Source: Paenibacillus marchantiophytorum (GTDB lineage Bacteria; Bacillota; Bacilli; Paenibacillales; NBRC-103111). From it: a DNA stretch of 64,000 bases. Shown one piece after another: positions 52,425 through 59,711 of the stretch (position 1 is the first letter of the stretch; each line of letters opens with the position of its first letter). The notes below the pieces were generated by a model, which did no database searches, was not told the DNA's origin, and saw nothing but the letters and a program-made list of their open reading frames with translations. A program made the position numbers and the translations under genes. The stretch lies in assembly GCF_014640555.1 (NCBI RefSeq), contig NZ_BMHE01000021.1, positions 1-64,000 on the forward strand, in the 5' to 3' direction.

Positions 52425-52604
52425 ATGTCAAGTTTAGACAAAATGTGGGCTTCTTTTGTGGCGATTGGACTGATGGTTGTCGCATCCTTATTAATCTCGT
52501 ACGCAAGAACGCGAACGCAAGGTGCTCTTCGTGTGGTACTTTCTCTCATTGCCTTTTTCCTGTTCATCCCTATTTTACTCTACATGCTACTATCTTTGTT
52601 TTAA
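52425..52604 (+). CDS. yphE: DUF2768 small membrane protein (YphE-like)
   Basis: The 59-aa protein has two hydrophobic segments (about 7-24 and 35-57). The N-terminus SLDKMWASFVAIGLM matches the DUF2768/YphE family by eye. ATG 52425 is eight bases after AAGGAG; an ATG at 52419 lies too close. Position after gpsA and before yphF and spoIVA is that of yphE in B. subtilis. The function is unknown. Confidence 0.82.
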   Translation: MSSLDKMWASFVAIGLMVVASLLISYARTRTQGALRVVLSLIAFFLFIPILLYMLLSLF

Positions 52605-52624
52605 CTTCCTGGAGGCGAACACCG

Positions 52625-52918
52625 ATGTTGGAATTGAAAACGCGCAAAACACAAAAAACGATCGAGCCGGTCACAGGGTTAACCATTCTAGACCATGCGC
52701 TCAAAGAAGATGTGGATTGGGGATTTTCGTGTACACGGGGCACTTGCGCCAGATGCCGCTGCTTTGTAGCTTCAGGCAGGGAACTGTTGTCGTTGCCATC
52801 TGAAGAAGAAGAAGATCGCTTAGAACCCGAAGAGCTTGAGCAGGGTTATCGTTTAGCATGTCAATGTGTGGTTATGCAATCTGGTCCTATTTCTGTGACT
52901 CATAAACCTTATTTCTGA
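52625..52918 (+). CDS. [2Fe-2S] ferredoxin
   Basis: The 97-aa protein shows the plant-type ferredoxin cysteine pattern: Cys36, Cys41 and Cys44 (CTRGTCARC), plus Cys79 in LACQC. Extra cysteines at 46 and 81 may be non-ligating. ATG 52625 follows TGGAGGCG. It lies 20 bases after yphE and 28 bases before the nucleotidyltransferase-like gene, with a second ferredoxin beyond. The redox partner is unknown. Confidence 0.88.
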   Translation: MLELKTRKTQKTIEPVTGLTILDHALKEDVDWGFSCTRGTCARCRCFVASGRELLSLPSEEEEDRLEPEELEQGYRLACQCVVMQSGPISVTHKPYF

Positions 52919-52946
52919 AAATTTCTGCCTGAAAGGTGTGGGCATC

Positions 52947-53534
52947 TTGGTTTTGCTAGAGCCGTTACTCCCATCGATTGCGACCATTCAAACTGAGTTA
53001 TTGCAAGCGCCTGGGCTACGCTATCTTATCGGTGGAAGCTGCGGACTGCTTTTGCAGCAAGTAGATATCGGACGAAGTCCGAGAGATCTAGATATTTATG
53101 TCGATGTTGACGACGTGACACCTGTATATTCAACTTTGCGCCAATATGCCGTCGATAGTCCGGTGTATAGTGAAACGCCCATCTACGCCTCGATCCTGAG
53201 CCATTATCAAATCGATGGCACTGCCGTTGAAGTCGTGGGGGATTTCAAAGTACAAGCGATGGAATGCTCCTATCAGGTTGAAGTGGCTTATTTATGGGAA
53301 ACTCACAGTCAATCTGCGTTGATTGATAATCAGAACATTAGAATCATGCCGCTGGCTCATGAGCTGCTGTTTAATTTGCTGCGTGATCGTCCTGATCGAT
53401 ATGAGGCTATTGTTCGAACAATGATGCTGAATCCCGAGCCGCATAGGCGAGTTTTGGCAGACATTATGCAAAGAAATCATTGGGGATCAGCGTTCCGCCA
53501 AAAGGTGGAGGCGCTATTGCCGAAAGGCAAATAG
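52947..53534 (+). CDS. Nucleotidyltransferase-fold protein, function unknown
   Basis: The 195-aa protein (TTG 52947 nine bases after AAAGGTG; GTG 52938 also possible) carries the MNT-type nucleotidyltransferase signature. This is GG at 29-30, then Asp47-Leu-Asp49 in PRDLDIYVD, and a third acidic residue Glu95 in AVEVVGD. All three catalytic carboxylates are thus present. The C-terminal helical half is unassigned. It sits between two ferredoxins and before yphF in an apparent operon. It resembles antibiotic or tRNA-modifying nucleotidyltransferases in motif only; a substrate is not inferable. Confidence 0.75.
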   Translation: MVLLEPLLPSIATIQTELLQAPGLRYLIGGSCGLLLQQVDIGRSPRDLDIYVDVDDVTPVYSTLRQYAVDSPVYSETPIYASILSHYQIDGTAVEVVGDFKVQAMECSYQVEVAYLWETHSQSALIDNQNIRIMPLAHELLFNLLRDRPDRYEAIVRTMMLNPEPHRRVLADIMQRNHWGSAFRQKVEALLPKGK

Positions 53535-53563
53535 AAGGAAGAAGCGATAAGTAGGTGAGTGCG

Positions 53564-53911
53564 ATGGCACTATCGGAAGTTCTTTTTTTGCCGGATAACA
53601 AAAAGATTACGGTACGTCCCGGCACCACTTTACTGGATGCTGGGCGCAAAGCCAGGGTTAATATTCGCACGCGTTGCGGGGCCAAAGCTGCTTGCCTCAT
53701 GTGCAAAGTTCAGGTCACGGATGCTAGTGGACTAGCGCCAATGAATGTGAATGAACGGTTGAAACTGGGCTCACAAGCGGACGAGGGCTATCGCTTGGCA
53801 TGCCAAGCACGAGTGATTGGACAAGTACAAGTCACGGTGCCTGAGGACCCTCTGAAGGCTGCTATAAGGGCTCAGCTTGCAAGACAAGCGGAAGATGACG
53901 ATTTATTTTAG
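53564..53911 (+). CDS. [2Fe-2S] ferredoxin, second copy
   Basis: The 115-aa protein has Cys38, Cys44, Cys47 (CGAKAACLMC) and Cys80 (LACQA), a CX5CX2C variant of the plant-type pattern. ATG 53564 follows TAGGTG; a GTG at 53555 is in frame. It is 29 bases after the nucleotidyltransferase gene and 21 bases before yphF. It differs clearly from the first ferredoxin, so it is not a recent duplication. Confidence 0.86.
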   Translation: MALSEVLFLPDNKKITVRPGTTLLDAGRKARVNIRTRCGAKAACLMCKVQVTDASGLAPMNVNERLKLGSQADEGYRLACQARVIGQVQVTVPEDPLKAAIRAQLARQAEDDDLF

Positions 53912-53932
53912 AAAAGATAGGATGATTTCTTC

Positions 53933-54682
53933 GTGAAAATGGTTCAAAACTTTTTGCAATACCGTACGATGGCTCTCGCACTGTGTCTAATCATGCTGCT
54001 TAGCGGTTGCGCTTATCCAAAGGAATTGCGCAAAGAGAATCTAACGAATCCTGCTGAGTTTATTACTGTTGTGCAGCAAGCCATCGATCAATTCCATGAG
54101 AAAACCGGGGTGCTCCCGATTAAAAATAGTGAAATGACAACACCGCTTTACGAGAAATATGTCATTGATTTCGCTAAACTGCAAAAGTCAAATCTACTTA
54201 GTGCAGTGCCTGCAAACGCCTTTGAGAGCGGTGGTATTTTCATCTATGTGCTTGTGGATGTGGAGACCAAGCCAATTGTCAAACTGATGGATTTATCAGC
54301 CTATCAGAGCGTAGAAGATGTACAGAAAAAGATAAATGACTATAAAGTGAAACACGATGGGAATTTGCCGCAGGGCATCGCTATTAATGAAGCTTTTGAG
54401 TATGTGGATTTCGATAAATTGGGCGCCAAAGCTCCGGATATCAAATCGGTATACAATCGTAAAAATCTCATTTCCTACATTGTAAATAAGCAAACAGGTG
54501 ACGTCAGTATTGATTACGGCATGGATATTATGCAAGTCATACAGAGCGGCTCGCTGGCTGGTTCGTTGAAGGCAGATCAGGATTTGCGCGATCTTCTTGT
54601 CAGCAAAACGCTTTTTGTCCCCATTCGAAGCACGGCTTATTGGTGGCAAAAAGATCAACCGATGCCGCAAGCGGCACCATAA
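53933..54682 (+). CDS. yphF: Lipoprotein YphF-like
   Basis: The 249-aa protein (GTG 53933) has a lipoprotein signal with lipobox LSGC near residue 26. The mature part has no motif that I recognise and is moderately charged. The position between the ferredoxin gene and spoIVA and the size (about 244 aa in B. subtilis) support YphF. The function is unknown. Confidence 0.8.
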   Translation: MKMVQNFLQYRTMALALCLIMLLSGCAYPKELRKENLTNPAEFITVVQQAIDQFHEKTGVLPIKNSEMTTPLYEKYVIDFAKLQKSNLLSAVPANAFESGGIFIYVLVDVETKPIVKLMDLSAYQSVEDVQKKINDYKVKHDGNLPQGIAINEAFEYVDFDKLGAKAPDIKSVYNRKNLISYIVNKQTGDVSIDYGMDIMQVIQSGSLAGSLKADQDLRDLLVSKTLFVPIRSTAYWWQKDQPMPQAAP

Positions 54683-54686
54683 ATCT

Positions 54687-54715
54687 TGGGGTGAGCGAAG
54701 CTCACCCCTTTTTTA
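54687..54715 (+). terminator. Rho-independent terminator after yphF
   Basis: GGGGTGAGC-gaa-GCTCACCCC, a perfect stem, followed by six T residues. Confidence 0.93.
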
Positions 54716-54769
54716 TTGACGTCCAGAGCAGCTTTTTTTGATACGGCGGTTTTTGGTCACAATGGAGAA

Positions 54770-54842
54770 TCTAATGAACTGTATGATGCTTATAGACCGG
54801 AAAATGGCCACTATGGAGATTTAATGAACGGAGTTGGCGCTA
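54770..54842. repeat. Dispersed intergenic repeat, family C, copy 2
   Basis: It runs from TCTAATGAACTGTATGATGC to GAGTTGGCGCTA, matching 8498-8571 almost throughout. It lies in the 695-bp gap between yphF and spoIVA and is followed directly by a family B repeat. Confidence 0.75.
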
Positions 54843-54857
54843 CCCAGACTGCCCGCG

Positions 54858-55070
54858 CGGGGATAAGGGAACTACAGGGCGCTAATATAGCAAATAGTGG
54901 CATGATAGCGAGGGGAAGGGAACTCCAGTGCGCTATTTTTCTGTTTGATGGGGAATTCAGCTCTTCTTCTGGAAATAAGGTACTGGAGTTCCGCTTTTGT
55001 CCAAGCATACTCCCTTTTTGCCTGAATAGCGCACTGCAGTTCCTTTATAGGATTTGTCGCAATGAATACG
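54858..55070. repeat. Dispersed hairpin repeat, family B, copy 3
   Basis: The motif AGGGAACTACAGGGCGCTAAT occurs near 54864, and AGGGAACTCCAGTGCGCTATT occurs near 54917. The inverse AATAGCGCACTGCAGTTCC lies near 55026. The tracts GGGAATTCAGC and TGGAAATAAGG between them match copy 1 at 18.2 kb. A 132-codon frame through both repeats (54716-55114) is not a gene. Confidence 0.75.
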
Positions 55071-55224
55071 CTCATCTCTCAGGGCGGCAAAGTCGCTTTT
55101 TTTGCTTTTTTTAGAATAACTCCCCTATGTGTCTCATATATTCTTTCAATGTGGTGAGTCTTTGATTTAAGTTCTGTATGTGCTTCATAAAATATGAGCG
55201 GCAAAAAAAAGATCTACGGATCTA

Positions 55225-55252
55225 TCATATTTCTATCGAAAGTACATATATT
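55225..55252 (+). promoter_or_regulatory. Possible SigE promoter for spoIVA
   Basis: TCATATT (55225-55231), 13 bases, then CATATATT (55245-55252) resembles the SigE pattern kmATATT-N13/15-CATACAAT. spoIVA is SigE-dependent in Bacillus. The assignment rests on pattern matching only. Confidence 0.45.
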
Positions 55253-55276
55253 TCTTACTAGTCCAATTAGGCGAGA

Positions 55277-55299
55277 CTTTGATCTTCGATCGATCAAAG
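55277..55299. other. Inverted repeat in the spoIVA leader
   Basis: CTTTGATC-ttcgatc-GATCAAAG is a perfect 8-bp inverted repeat about 25 bases downstream of the possible SigE promoter. It has no T tract, so an operator or mRNA structure is more likely than a terminator. Confidence 0.55.
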
Positions 55300-55377
55300 A
55301 TCCCTATATGATGTACGAGTAGTCAATTGTTACCGTCACATGAGTCAGTTGATGACCAAACTGTAGGAGGGATTCTC

Positions 55378-56856
55378 TTGGAGAAAGTGGATATCTTTAA
55401 GGACATTGCAGAACGAACGGGAGGGGACATTTACCTGGGGGTAGTCGGAGCAGTCCGGACAGGAAAATCAACCTTTATCAAACGTTTTGTGGAATCTGTA
55501 GTGCTGCCTAACATTCAAAGTGAAGCGGATAGGATCCGGGCTACCGATGAACTCCCGCAGAGCGCTGCTGGCCGCACGATTATGACAACGGAGCCGAAAT
55601 TCGTACCGAATACGGCGGTTCAAATTTCTGTGGCCGAAGGGCTGAACGTGAATGTTCGCCTAGTTGATTGTGTAGGTTACGCAGTCGATGGCGCCAAAGG
55701 CTATGAAGACGAGAACGGCCCAAGGATGATCAATACACCTTGGTTCGATGAACCGATTCCTTTCCAGGAAGCGGCTGAAATCGGTACAAGGAAGGTCATT
55801 CAAGAGCATTCTACTCTCGGTGTTGTTGTAACGACCGATGGAACGATTTCTGATATTCCTAGGTCTTCTTATGTGCTAGCAGAAGAGAGAGTCATTAATG
55901 AATTGAAAGAAGTAGGCAAGCCTTTCATCGTCATTATTAACTCGCAGAAACCAAACAGCGAGCCAGCTCTCGAGCTGCGCAGCGAGCTGCAAAGCCGCTA
56001 TGATGTGCCTGTTGTCACGATGAGTGTAGCCAGTGCCGGAGAAGAGGAAATGGTCTCGGTTCTTCGTGAAGTGCTCTACGAGTTCCCTGTCCACGAAGTC
56101 AATGTAAATCTACCGAGCTGGGTTATGGTGTTGGATGAGAATCATTGGTTGCGCACGCAATTTGAAAATTCCGTACGCGATACCGTTCAAGATATCAGAC
56201 GCTTGCGTGATGTGGATCGTGTTGTTAGTCAATTCGCCGAATATGAGTTTATCGATAAGGCTGCATTGGCTGGACTCAGCATGGGGCAAGGGGTGGCGGA
56301 GATTGATTTGTTCGCGCCTGATGAACTGTATGACCGCATTCTGGTCGAAGTGGTCGGCGTCGAAATCCGAGGCAAGGACCATTTGCTCCAGCTGATGCAG
56401 GATTTCACGCATGCGAAGCGCGAGTATGACCAATTCGCCGAAGCCTTGGAGATGGTCAAGACGACGGGATATGGGATAGCGCCTCCGACACTGGCTGAGA
56501 TGGCCTTGGATGAACCGGAATTGATTCGCCAAGGTTCCAGATTCGGTGTGCGTCTAAGGGCGACGGCACCTTCTATCCACATGATTCGTGTGGATGTTGA
56601 GTCGGAATTCTCGCCGATTATTGGAACTGAGAAGCAAAGTGAGGAGCTTGTCCGCTACTTGATGCAGGATTTCGAGGATAACCCGCTTAAAATTTGGGAA
56701 TCCGACATTTTTGGAAGGAATCTTCATTCAATTGTGCGAGAAGGTATTCAAGGAAAGCTTGCGCAAATGCCGGATAACGCTAGATATAAGCTGCAAGAAA
56801 CACTTGGACGAATTATTAATGAAGGCTCAGGCGGCTTAATTGCTATCATTTTGTAA
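55378..56856 (+). CDS. spoIVA: Stage IV sporulation protein A (coat morphogenetic ATPase)
   Basis: SpoIVA polymerises with ATP hydrolysis on the forespore surface as the base of the spore coat. TTG 55378 follows TAGGAGGG and gives 492 aa, the standard length; the frame opens at 55327 without a ribosome site. The N-terminal segment MEKVDIFKDIAERTGGDIYL and the Walker A VGAVRTGKST (about 23-32) are typical. The C-terminus, needed for localisation, ends EGSGGLIAIIL. Confidence 0.97.
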   Translation: MEKVDIFKDIAERTGGDIYLGVVGAVRTGKSTFIKRFVESVVLPNIQSEADRIRATDELPQSAAGRTIMTTEPKFVPNTAVQISVAEGLNVNVRLVDCVGYAVDGAKGYEDENGPRMINTPWFDEPIPFQEAAEIGTRKVIQEHSTLGVVVTTDGTISDIPRSSYVLAEERVINELKEVGKPFIVIINSQKPNSEPALELRSELQSRYDVPVVTMSVASAGEEEMVSVLREVLYEFPVHEVNVNLPSWVMVLDENHWLRTQFENSVRDTVQDIRRLRDVDRVVSQFAEYEFIDKAALAGLSMGQGVAEIDLFAPDELYDRILVEVVGVEIRGKDHLLQLMQDFTHAKREYDQFAEALEMVKTTGYGIAPPTLAEMALDEPELIRQGSRFGVRLRATAPSIHMIRVDVESEFSPIIGTEKQSEELVRYLMQDFEDNPLKIWESDIFGRNLHSIVREGIQGKLAQMPDNARYKLQETLGRIINEGSGGLIAIIL

Positions 56857-56870
56857 GTAAATGAATGTGG

Positions 56871-56899
56871 ACAAAAACACTCCATTGAGTGTTTTTTGT
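56871..56899 (+). terminator. Rho-independent terminator after spoIVA
   Basis: ACAAAAACACT-ccattg-AGTGTTTTTTGT forms an 11-bp stem with an internal T run. Confidence 0.8.
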
Positions 56900-56941
56900 C
56901 GTTTTCTAGCAGAAATACCCACATAAATTGGAAACCGATAC

Positions 56942-56970
56942 TTGAAATTGCTGTCGGAGTATATTACTAT
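56942..56970 (+). promoter_or_regulatory. Possible SigA promoter for hbs
   Basis: TTGAAA (56942-56947) and TACTAT (56965-56970) are separated by 17 bases. The start codon lies about 135 bases downstream, so the leader would be long. Confidence 0.45.
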
Positions 56971-57107
56971 GAATTTATTCGTCTGCTTTCGAAGTTCATT
57001 TTAACTAAGAAAATCAACGATTTTTCATTGGATAATGTATATTTTCTGAGGAAACGGTGAAAACAGGAAGTAACGGAAGTGAGAAATCTTGGGGGGAGGT
57101 GAATGGC

Positions 57108-57380
57108 ATGAATAAATCTGAATTGATTAACAAGGTTGCTGAAACCTCTGAGCTTTCCAAGAAAGACGCAACGAAAGCAGTTGACGCTGTGTTTGATGCA
57201 ATTTCCGAAGCGCTGCAAGGCGGGGATAAAGTACAACTAGTTGGATTTGGTAACTTTGAAGTTCGTGAACGTTCTGCTCGTAAAGGACGTAATCCACAGA
57301 CTGGTGATGAAATCGAAATTCCAGCAAGCAAAATTCCAGCTTTCAAACCTGGTAAAGCACTTAAAGATGGCATTCAATAA
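57108..57380 (+). CDS. hbs: HU family DNA-binding protein
   Basis: HU is the abundant nucleoid protein that bends DNA. The ATG at 57108 follows GGGGGAGGTG, giving 90 aa. The helical dimer core MNKSELINKVAE is followed by the beta-arm signature GFGNFEVRERSARKGRNPQTG with the intercalating proline region NPQTG, then FKPGKALKD. Its location between spoIVA and mtrB is conserved in Bacillales. A terminator follows. Confidence 0.97.
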   Translation: MNKSELINKVAETSELSKKDATKAVDAVFDAISEALQGGDKVQLVGFGNFEVRERSARKGRNPQTGDEIEIPASKIPAFKPGKALKDGIQ

Positions 57381-57417
57381 TTTGCGTTTTACATACTATT
57401 GAACGTTATATAACAAG

Positions 57418-57456
57418 AAAGCCGTGGCCGCTATATGCTGTCGCGGCTTTCTTTCT
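57418..57456 (+). terminator. Rho-independent terminator after hbs
   Basis: AGAAAGCCG and CGGCTTTCT flank a GC-containing loop, followed by TTCT. The left arm is preceded by ACA. Confidence 0.85.
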
Positions 57457-57473
57457 AGACCTTAGAAAATGGC

Positions 57474-57502
57474 TTTACAATTCGAATTTCTCCTACTATA
57501 AT
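57474..57502 (+). promoter_or_regulatory. SigA promoter of the tRNA-Pro gene
   Basis: TTTACA (57474-57479) and a perfect TATAAT (57497-57502) are separated by 17 bases. The tRNA begins 31 bases further on. Confidence 0.85.
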
Positions 57503-57533
57503 TACAAAAGTGAATGAGTTTGCTAGCTACAAA

Positions 57534-57607
57534 CGGGGTATGGCGCAGCTCGGTAGCGCGCACCCTTGGGGTGGGTGAGGTCGCACGTTCGAATCGTGTT
57601 ACTCCGA
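57534..57607 (+). tRNA. tRNA-Pro (GGG)
   Basis: The 74-base cloverleaf has acceptor CGGGGTA pairing with TACTCCG (one G-U). The D arm is GCGC-AGCTCGGTA-GCGC. The anticodon stem CACCC/GGGTG encloses TTGGGGT, and the T arm contains GTTCGAATC. The anticodon at loop positions 34-36 reads GGG. The discriminator is A and no CCA is encoded. Its own promoter and terminator flank it. Confidence 0.95.
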
Positions 57608-57614
57608 TTATGAC

Positions 57615-57643
57615 AAAGACATCGACGGTCCGATGTCTTTTTC
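57615..57643 (+). terminator. Terminator of the tRNA-Pro gene
   Basis: AAAGACATCG-acggtc-CGATGTCTTT is a perfect 10-bp stem followed by TTC, eight bases after the tRNA. Confidence 0.9.
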
Positions 57644-57708
57644 TCGTGATGAGACTTGTTCCAATAAAAAGAGATAGCGCTTCTGAGATGATTTTAGGGG
57701 GAACAGTC

Positions 57709-58635
57709 TTGAGTAAGGTGAAATTGAATGAGATCGTGAAATCGCAAGATTGGACGATGTTCGGCATTATTGCTTCTATTTATTTGGTTTGGCGGATCGG
57801 TGTTGTTGGAAACTGGAGCAAGGAATGCTGGATTCTACTGCTTATATGCCTGCTAGGTGTCCGCAAAGATCAGATCGATGTGGATTGGAGACGTTTTTTT
57901 ATCTTTGGTATTCCACTTCTTGGTGTTTTTTATTACTTCTATGGAACGGGCAATGGCTTTTGGTGGAAAATCGCCAATTGGATGTTTGAGAATAACCGTC
58001 ATCCGTGGCACTGGGATGCGTATATGAATGCTATCCCACTGAATACGGGAGGGTGGGCAAGATGGATTGCAACACCTTTTCTGGATCGAGCGATGGTATG
58101 GATTTATAATTACGGTTTTGTTTTATCGCTGTGGATCTGCATCGTGCGAAGCTTCTGGACACGCAGTATTAAGAAAATGCTATCTTATGCGTTATCTGGG
58201 CATATGCTGCAGTTCCCGTTAATTCTGCCCTTTTACAATTTAATTTTGCTGCACGAGGTTTGGTATGTGAATAAACAACCGGATCTTCTGCATCGTGTGT
58301 TTGCCGACGAGAATTCCTTGCTTGTTGCTGTGATGAATTGTTTCCCTAGTATGCACACATCCATTTCCTTTGCCATGCTGCTGCTGGCATTGAGGGAGAA
58401 GGATCGTATCTTCAAAACGATGATGGTCACATACTGTGCATCCATAATATTCTCAACGTTGTATTTGCAGATTCATTGGTTGATTGACGTGTTCGCTGGT
58501 ATGCTGTTCGCTTATGGGACGGTAAAGCTGTCTGATCTATTGATTCGTGTGGGTTCCAATCGGATTCTGCCTGCCAAATTCAAGCGTTTTTATCAAAAGA
58601 GTCCGAAAACTCCTGGTAATGAGCTTTCCGCGTAA
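57709..58635 (+). CDS. PAP2-family membrane phosphatase/phosphotransferase
   Basis: The 308-aa polytopic membrane protein (TTG 57709 after TAGGGGGAA) carries the PAP2_3-type motifs FPSMHTS and HWLIDVFAG, the histidines and aspartate of the phosphatase site. The first KxxxxxxRP motif of classical PAP2 is not seen, as in inositol-phosphorylceramide-synthase-like members. It is likely a lipid phosphate phosphatase or head-group transferase. The frame continues upstream through the tRNA, which cannot be coding. Confidence 0.83.
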   Translation: MSKVKLNEIVKSQDWTMFGIIASIYLVWRIGVVGNWSKECWILLLICLLGVRKDQIDVDWRRFFIFGIPLLGVFYYFYGTGNGFWWKIANWMFENNRHPWHWDAYMNAIPLNTGGWARWIATPFLDRAMVWIYNYGFVLSLWICIVRSFWTRSIKKMLSYALSGHMLQFPLILPFYNLILLHEVWYVNKQPDLLHRVFADENSLLVAVMNCFPSMHTSISFAMLLLALREKDRIFKTMMVTYCASIIFSTLYLQIHWLIDVFAGMLFAYGTVKLSDLLIRVGSNRILPAKFKRFYQKSPKTPGNELSA

Positions 58636-58713
58636 TGTGAGTTGACTTCCTGCACCTTTATTTGGCATCATTAGATAAGTGTTTGTAGATTAGGCGAGAA
58701 CGGAGGATGGACA

Positions 58714-58965
58714 GTGGAACAACCCAACAATAAAACAAATCCCGCGAATTCGAATGGCAACGAGTATTTCGTTATTAAAGCCAAGGATAACGGCGTGCAT
58801 GTCATCGGACTAACCCGCGGTCAAGATACTCGCTTTCATCATACGGAGAAATTGGACAAGGGTGAAGTGATGATCGCTCAGTTTACCGAGCACACCTCAG
58901 CTGTCAAAGTGCGGGGAAAAGCATTGATCATGACGAAATACGGAACGATCGATACGGAAGAATAA
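58714..58965 (+). CDS. mtrB: Trp RNA-binding attenuation protein TRAP
   Basis: TRAP forms an 11-subunit ring that, when tryptophan is bound, wraps (G/U)AG repeats in trp leader RNAs. The 83-aa sequence contains the diagnostic VIGLTRGQDTRFHHTEKLDK and AQFTEHTSAVKVRGKALI segments, with the KKR-type RNA-binding residues conserved. GTG 58714 follows CGGAGGATGG. In B. subtilis mtrA (folE) precedes mtrB; here it is replaced by a PAP2 gene. A terminator follows. Confidence 0.97.
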   Translation: MEQPNNKTNPANSNGNEYFVIKAKDNGVHVIGLTRGQDTRFHHTEKLDKGEVMIAQFTEHTSAVKVRGKALIMTKYGTIDTEE

Positions 58966-58969
58966 TTTA

Positions 58970-58996
58970 AAAAGCAGGCATAGCCTGCTTTTTTTC
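58970..58996 (+). terminator. Rho-independent terminator after mtrB
   Basis: AAAGCAGGC-at-AGCCTGCTTT with seven T residues. Confidence 0.88.
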
Positions 58997-59080
58997 TTTG
59001 TACAATGGTGTATAGAGCTTGCAACATGCAAACGCTACGAAATAAGACTTGCTCTTGGAATCGCGTAGGAGGTGTTTTGC

Positions 59081-59614
59081 ATGAAATGGACGATGCGCAT
59101 TGTGTTGACTTTAGGGATATCCGTTGCTATGGTGATCTGTTTGTCTTTGCTTCCCCAAATGGATCGCTCCACAGGCCTTCACGCGCCTTCAAATTGGTCA
59201 AGCAATCGGGCAGGACAGTTGACGAATGAGAATGTGGTTGATCTTCTCGTTCAAGTACCGTTACAATTGAGGATACGTAAAGTGGAGCTTAGCCATTCAC
59301 GCATGTCACTTGACTTGAGTTTGCCTAAGAATGCAGATTCTGTCTCAGTCTATCGGGATTTATATACGCTTGCTCAAACGATGCTGTCCAAAACCAAAAA
59401 TGTGGATCAGGTATGGGTGCGTGTCATAGACTATTCAGGTTCCAAAGAATCGGCCTCAACGCAGCTTGTGCTGGCGATGGTTGCTGAACGCGAAAACGGG
59501 AAAGATATGGAGAAGAATGCGAGTGACCTTAGCTTGATCCAATTGGAACAGCAATTGCAGAATCGATTCCGACTCACCTATACGTCGAGATGGCAGCAAA
59601 AATATCCGTTATAA
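59081..59614 (+). CDS. Unknown signal-anchored protein
   Basis: The 177-aa product (ATG 59081 after AGGAGGTG) has an N-terminal membrane span (about 5-24), then a soluble extracytoplasmic part with a small alpha/beta pattern and no cysteine. I recognise no family. It lies between mtrB and hepS, where B. subtilis has no gene. Expression is probably from a promoter after the mtrB terminator. Confidence 0.72.
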   Translation: MKWTMRIVLTLGISVAMVICLSLLPQMDRSTGLHAPSNWSSNRAGQLTNENVVDLLVQVPLQLRIRKVELSHSRMSLDLSLPKNADSVSVYRDLYTLAQTMLSKTKNVDQVWVRVIDYSGSKESASTQLVLAMVAERENGKDMEKNASDLSLIQLEQQLQNRFRLTYTSRWQQKYPL

Positions 59615-59711
59615 TTAAAGTGCTTCTATTTACGTGTTATGATATAATGACTTGAATTGAAACATCGAAGAATGTTGAAGAGATTTGGCACACGGTTACG
59701 GAGGCTTTTGC

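Noticed and set aside
54716..55114. 132-codon frame in the yphF-spoIVA gap
   Set aside because: It begins in the yphF terminator tail, crosses two dispersed repeats and has no ribosome site or recognisable protein pattern.
57514..57708. N-terminal extension of the PAP2 gene through the tRNA
   Set aside because: The tRNA and its terminator occupy this stretch; TTG 57709 has a proper ribosome site.
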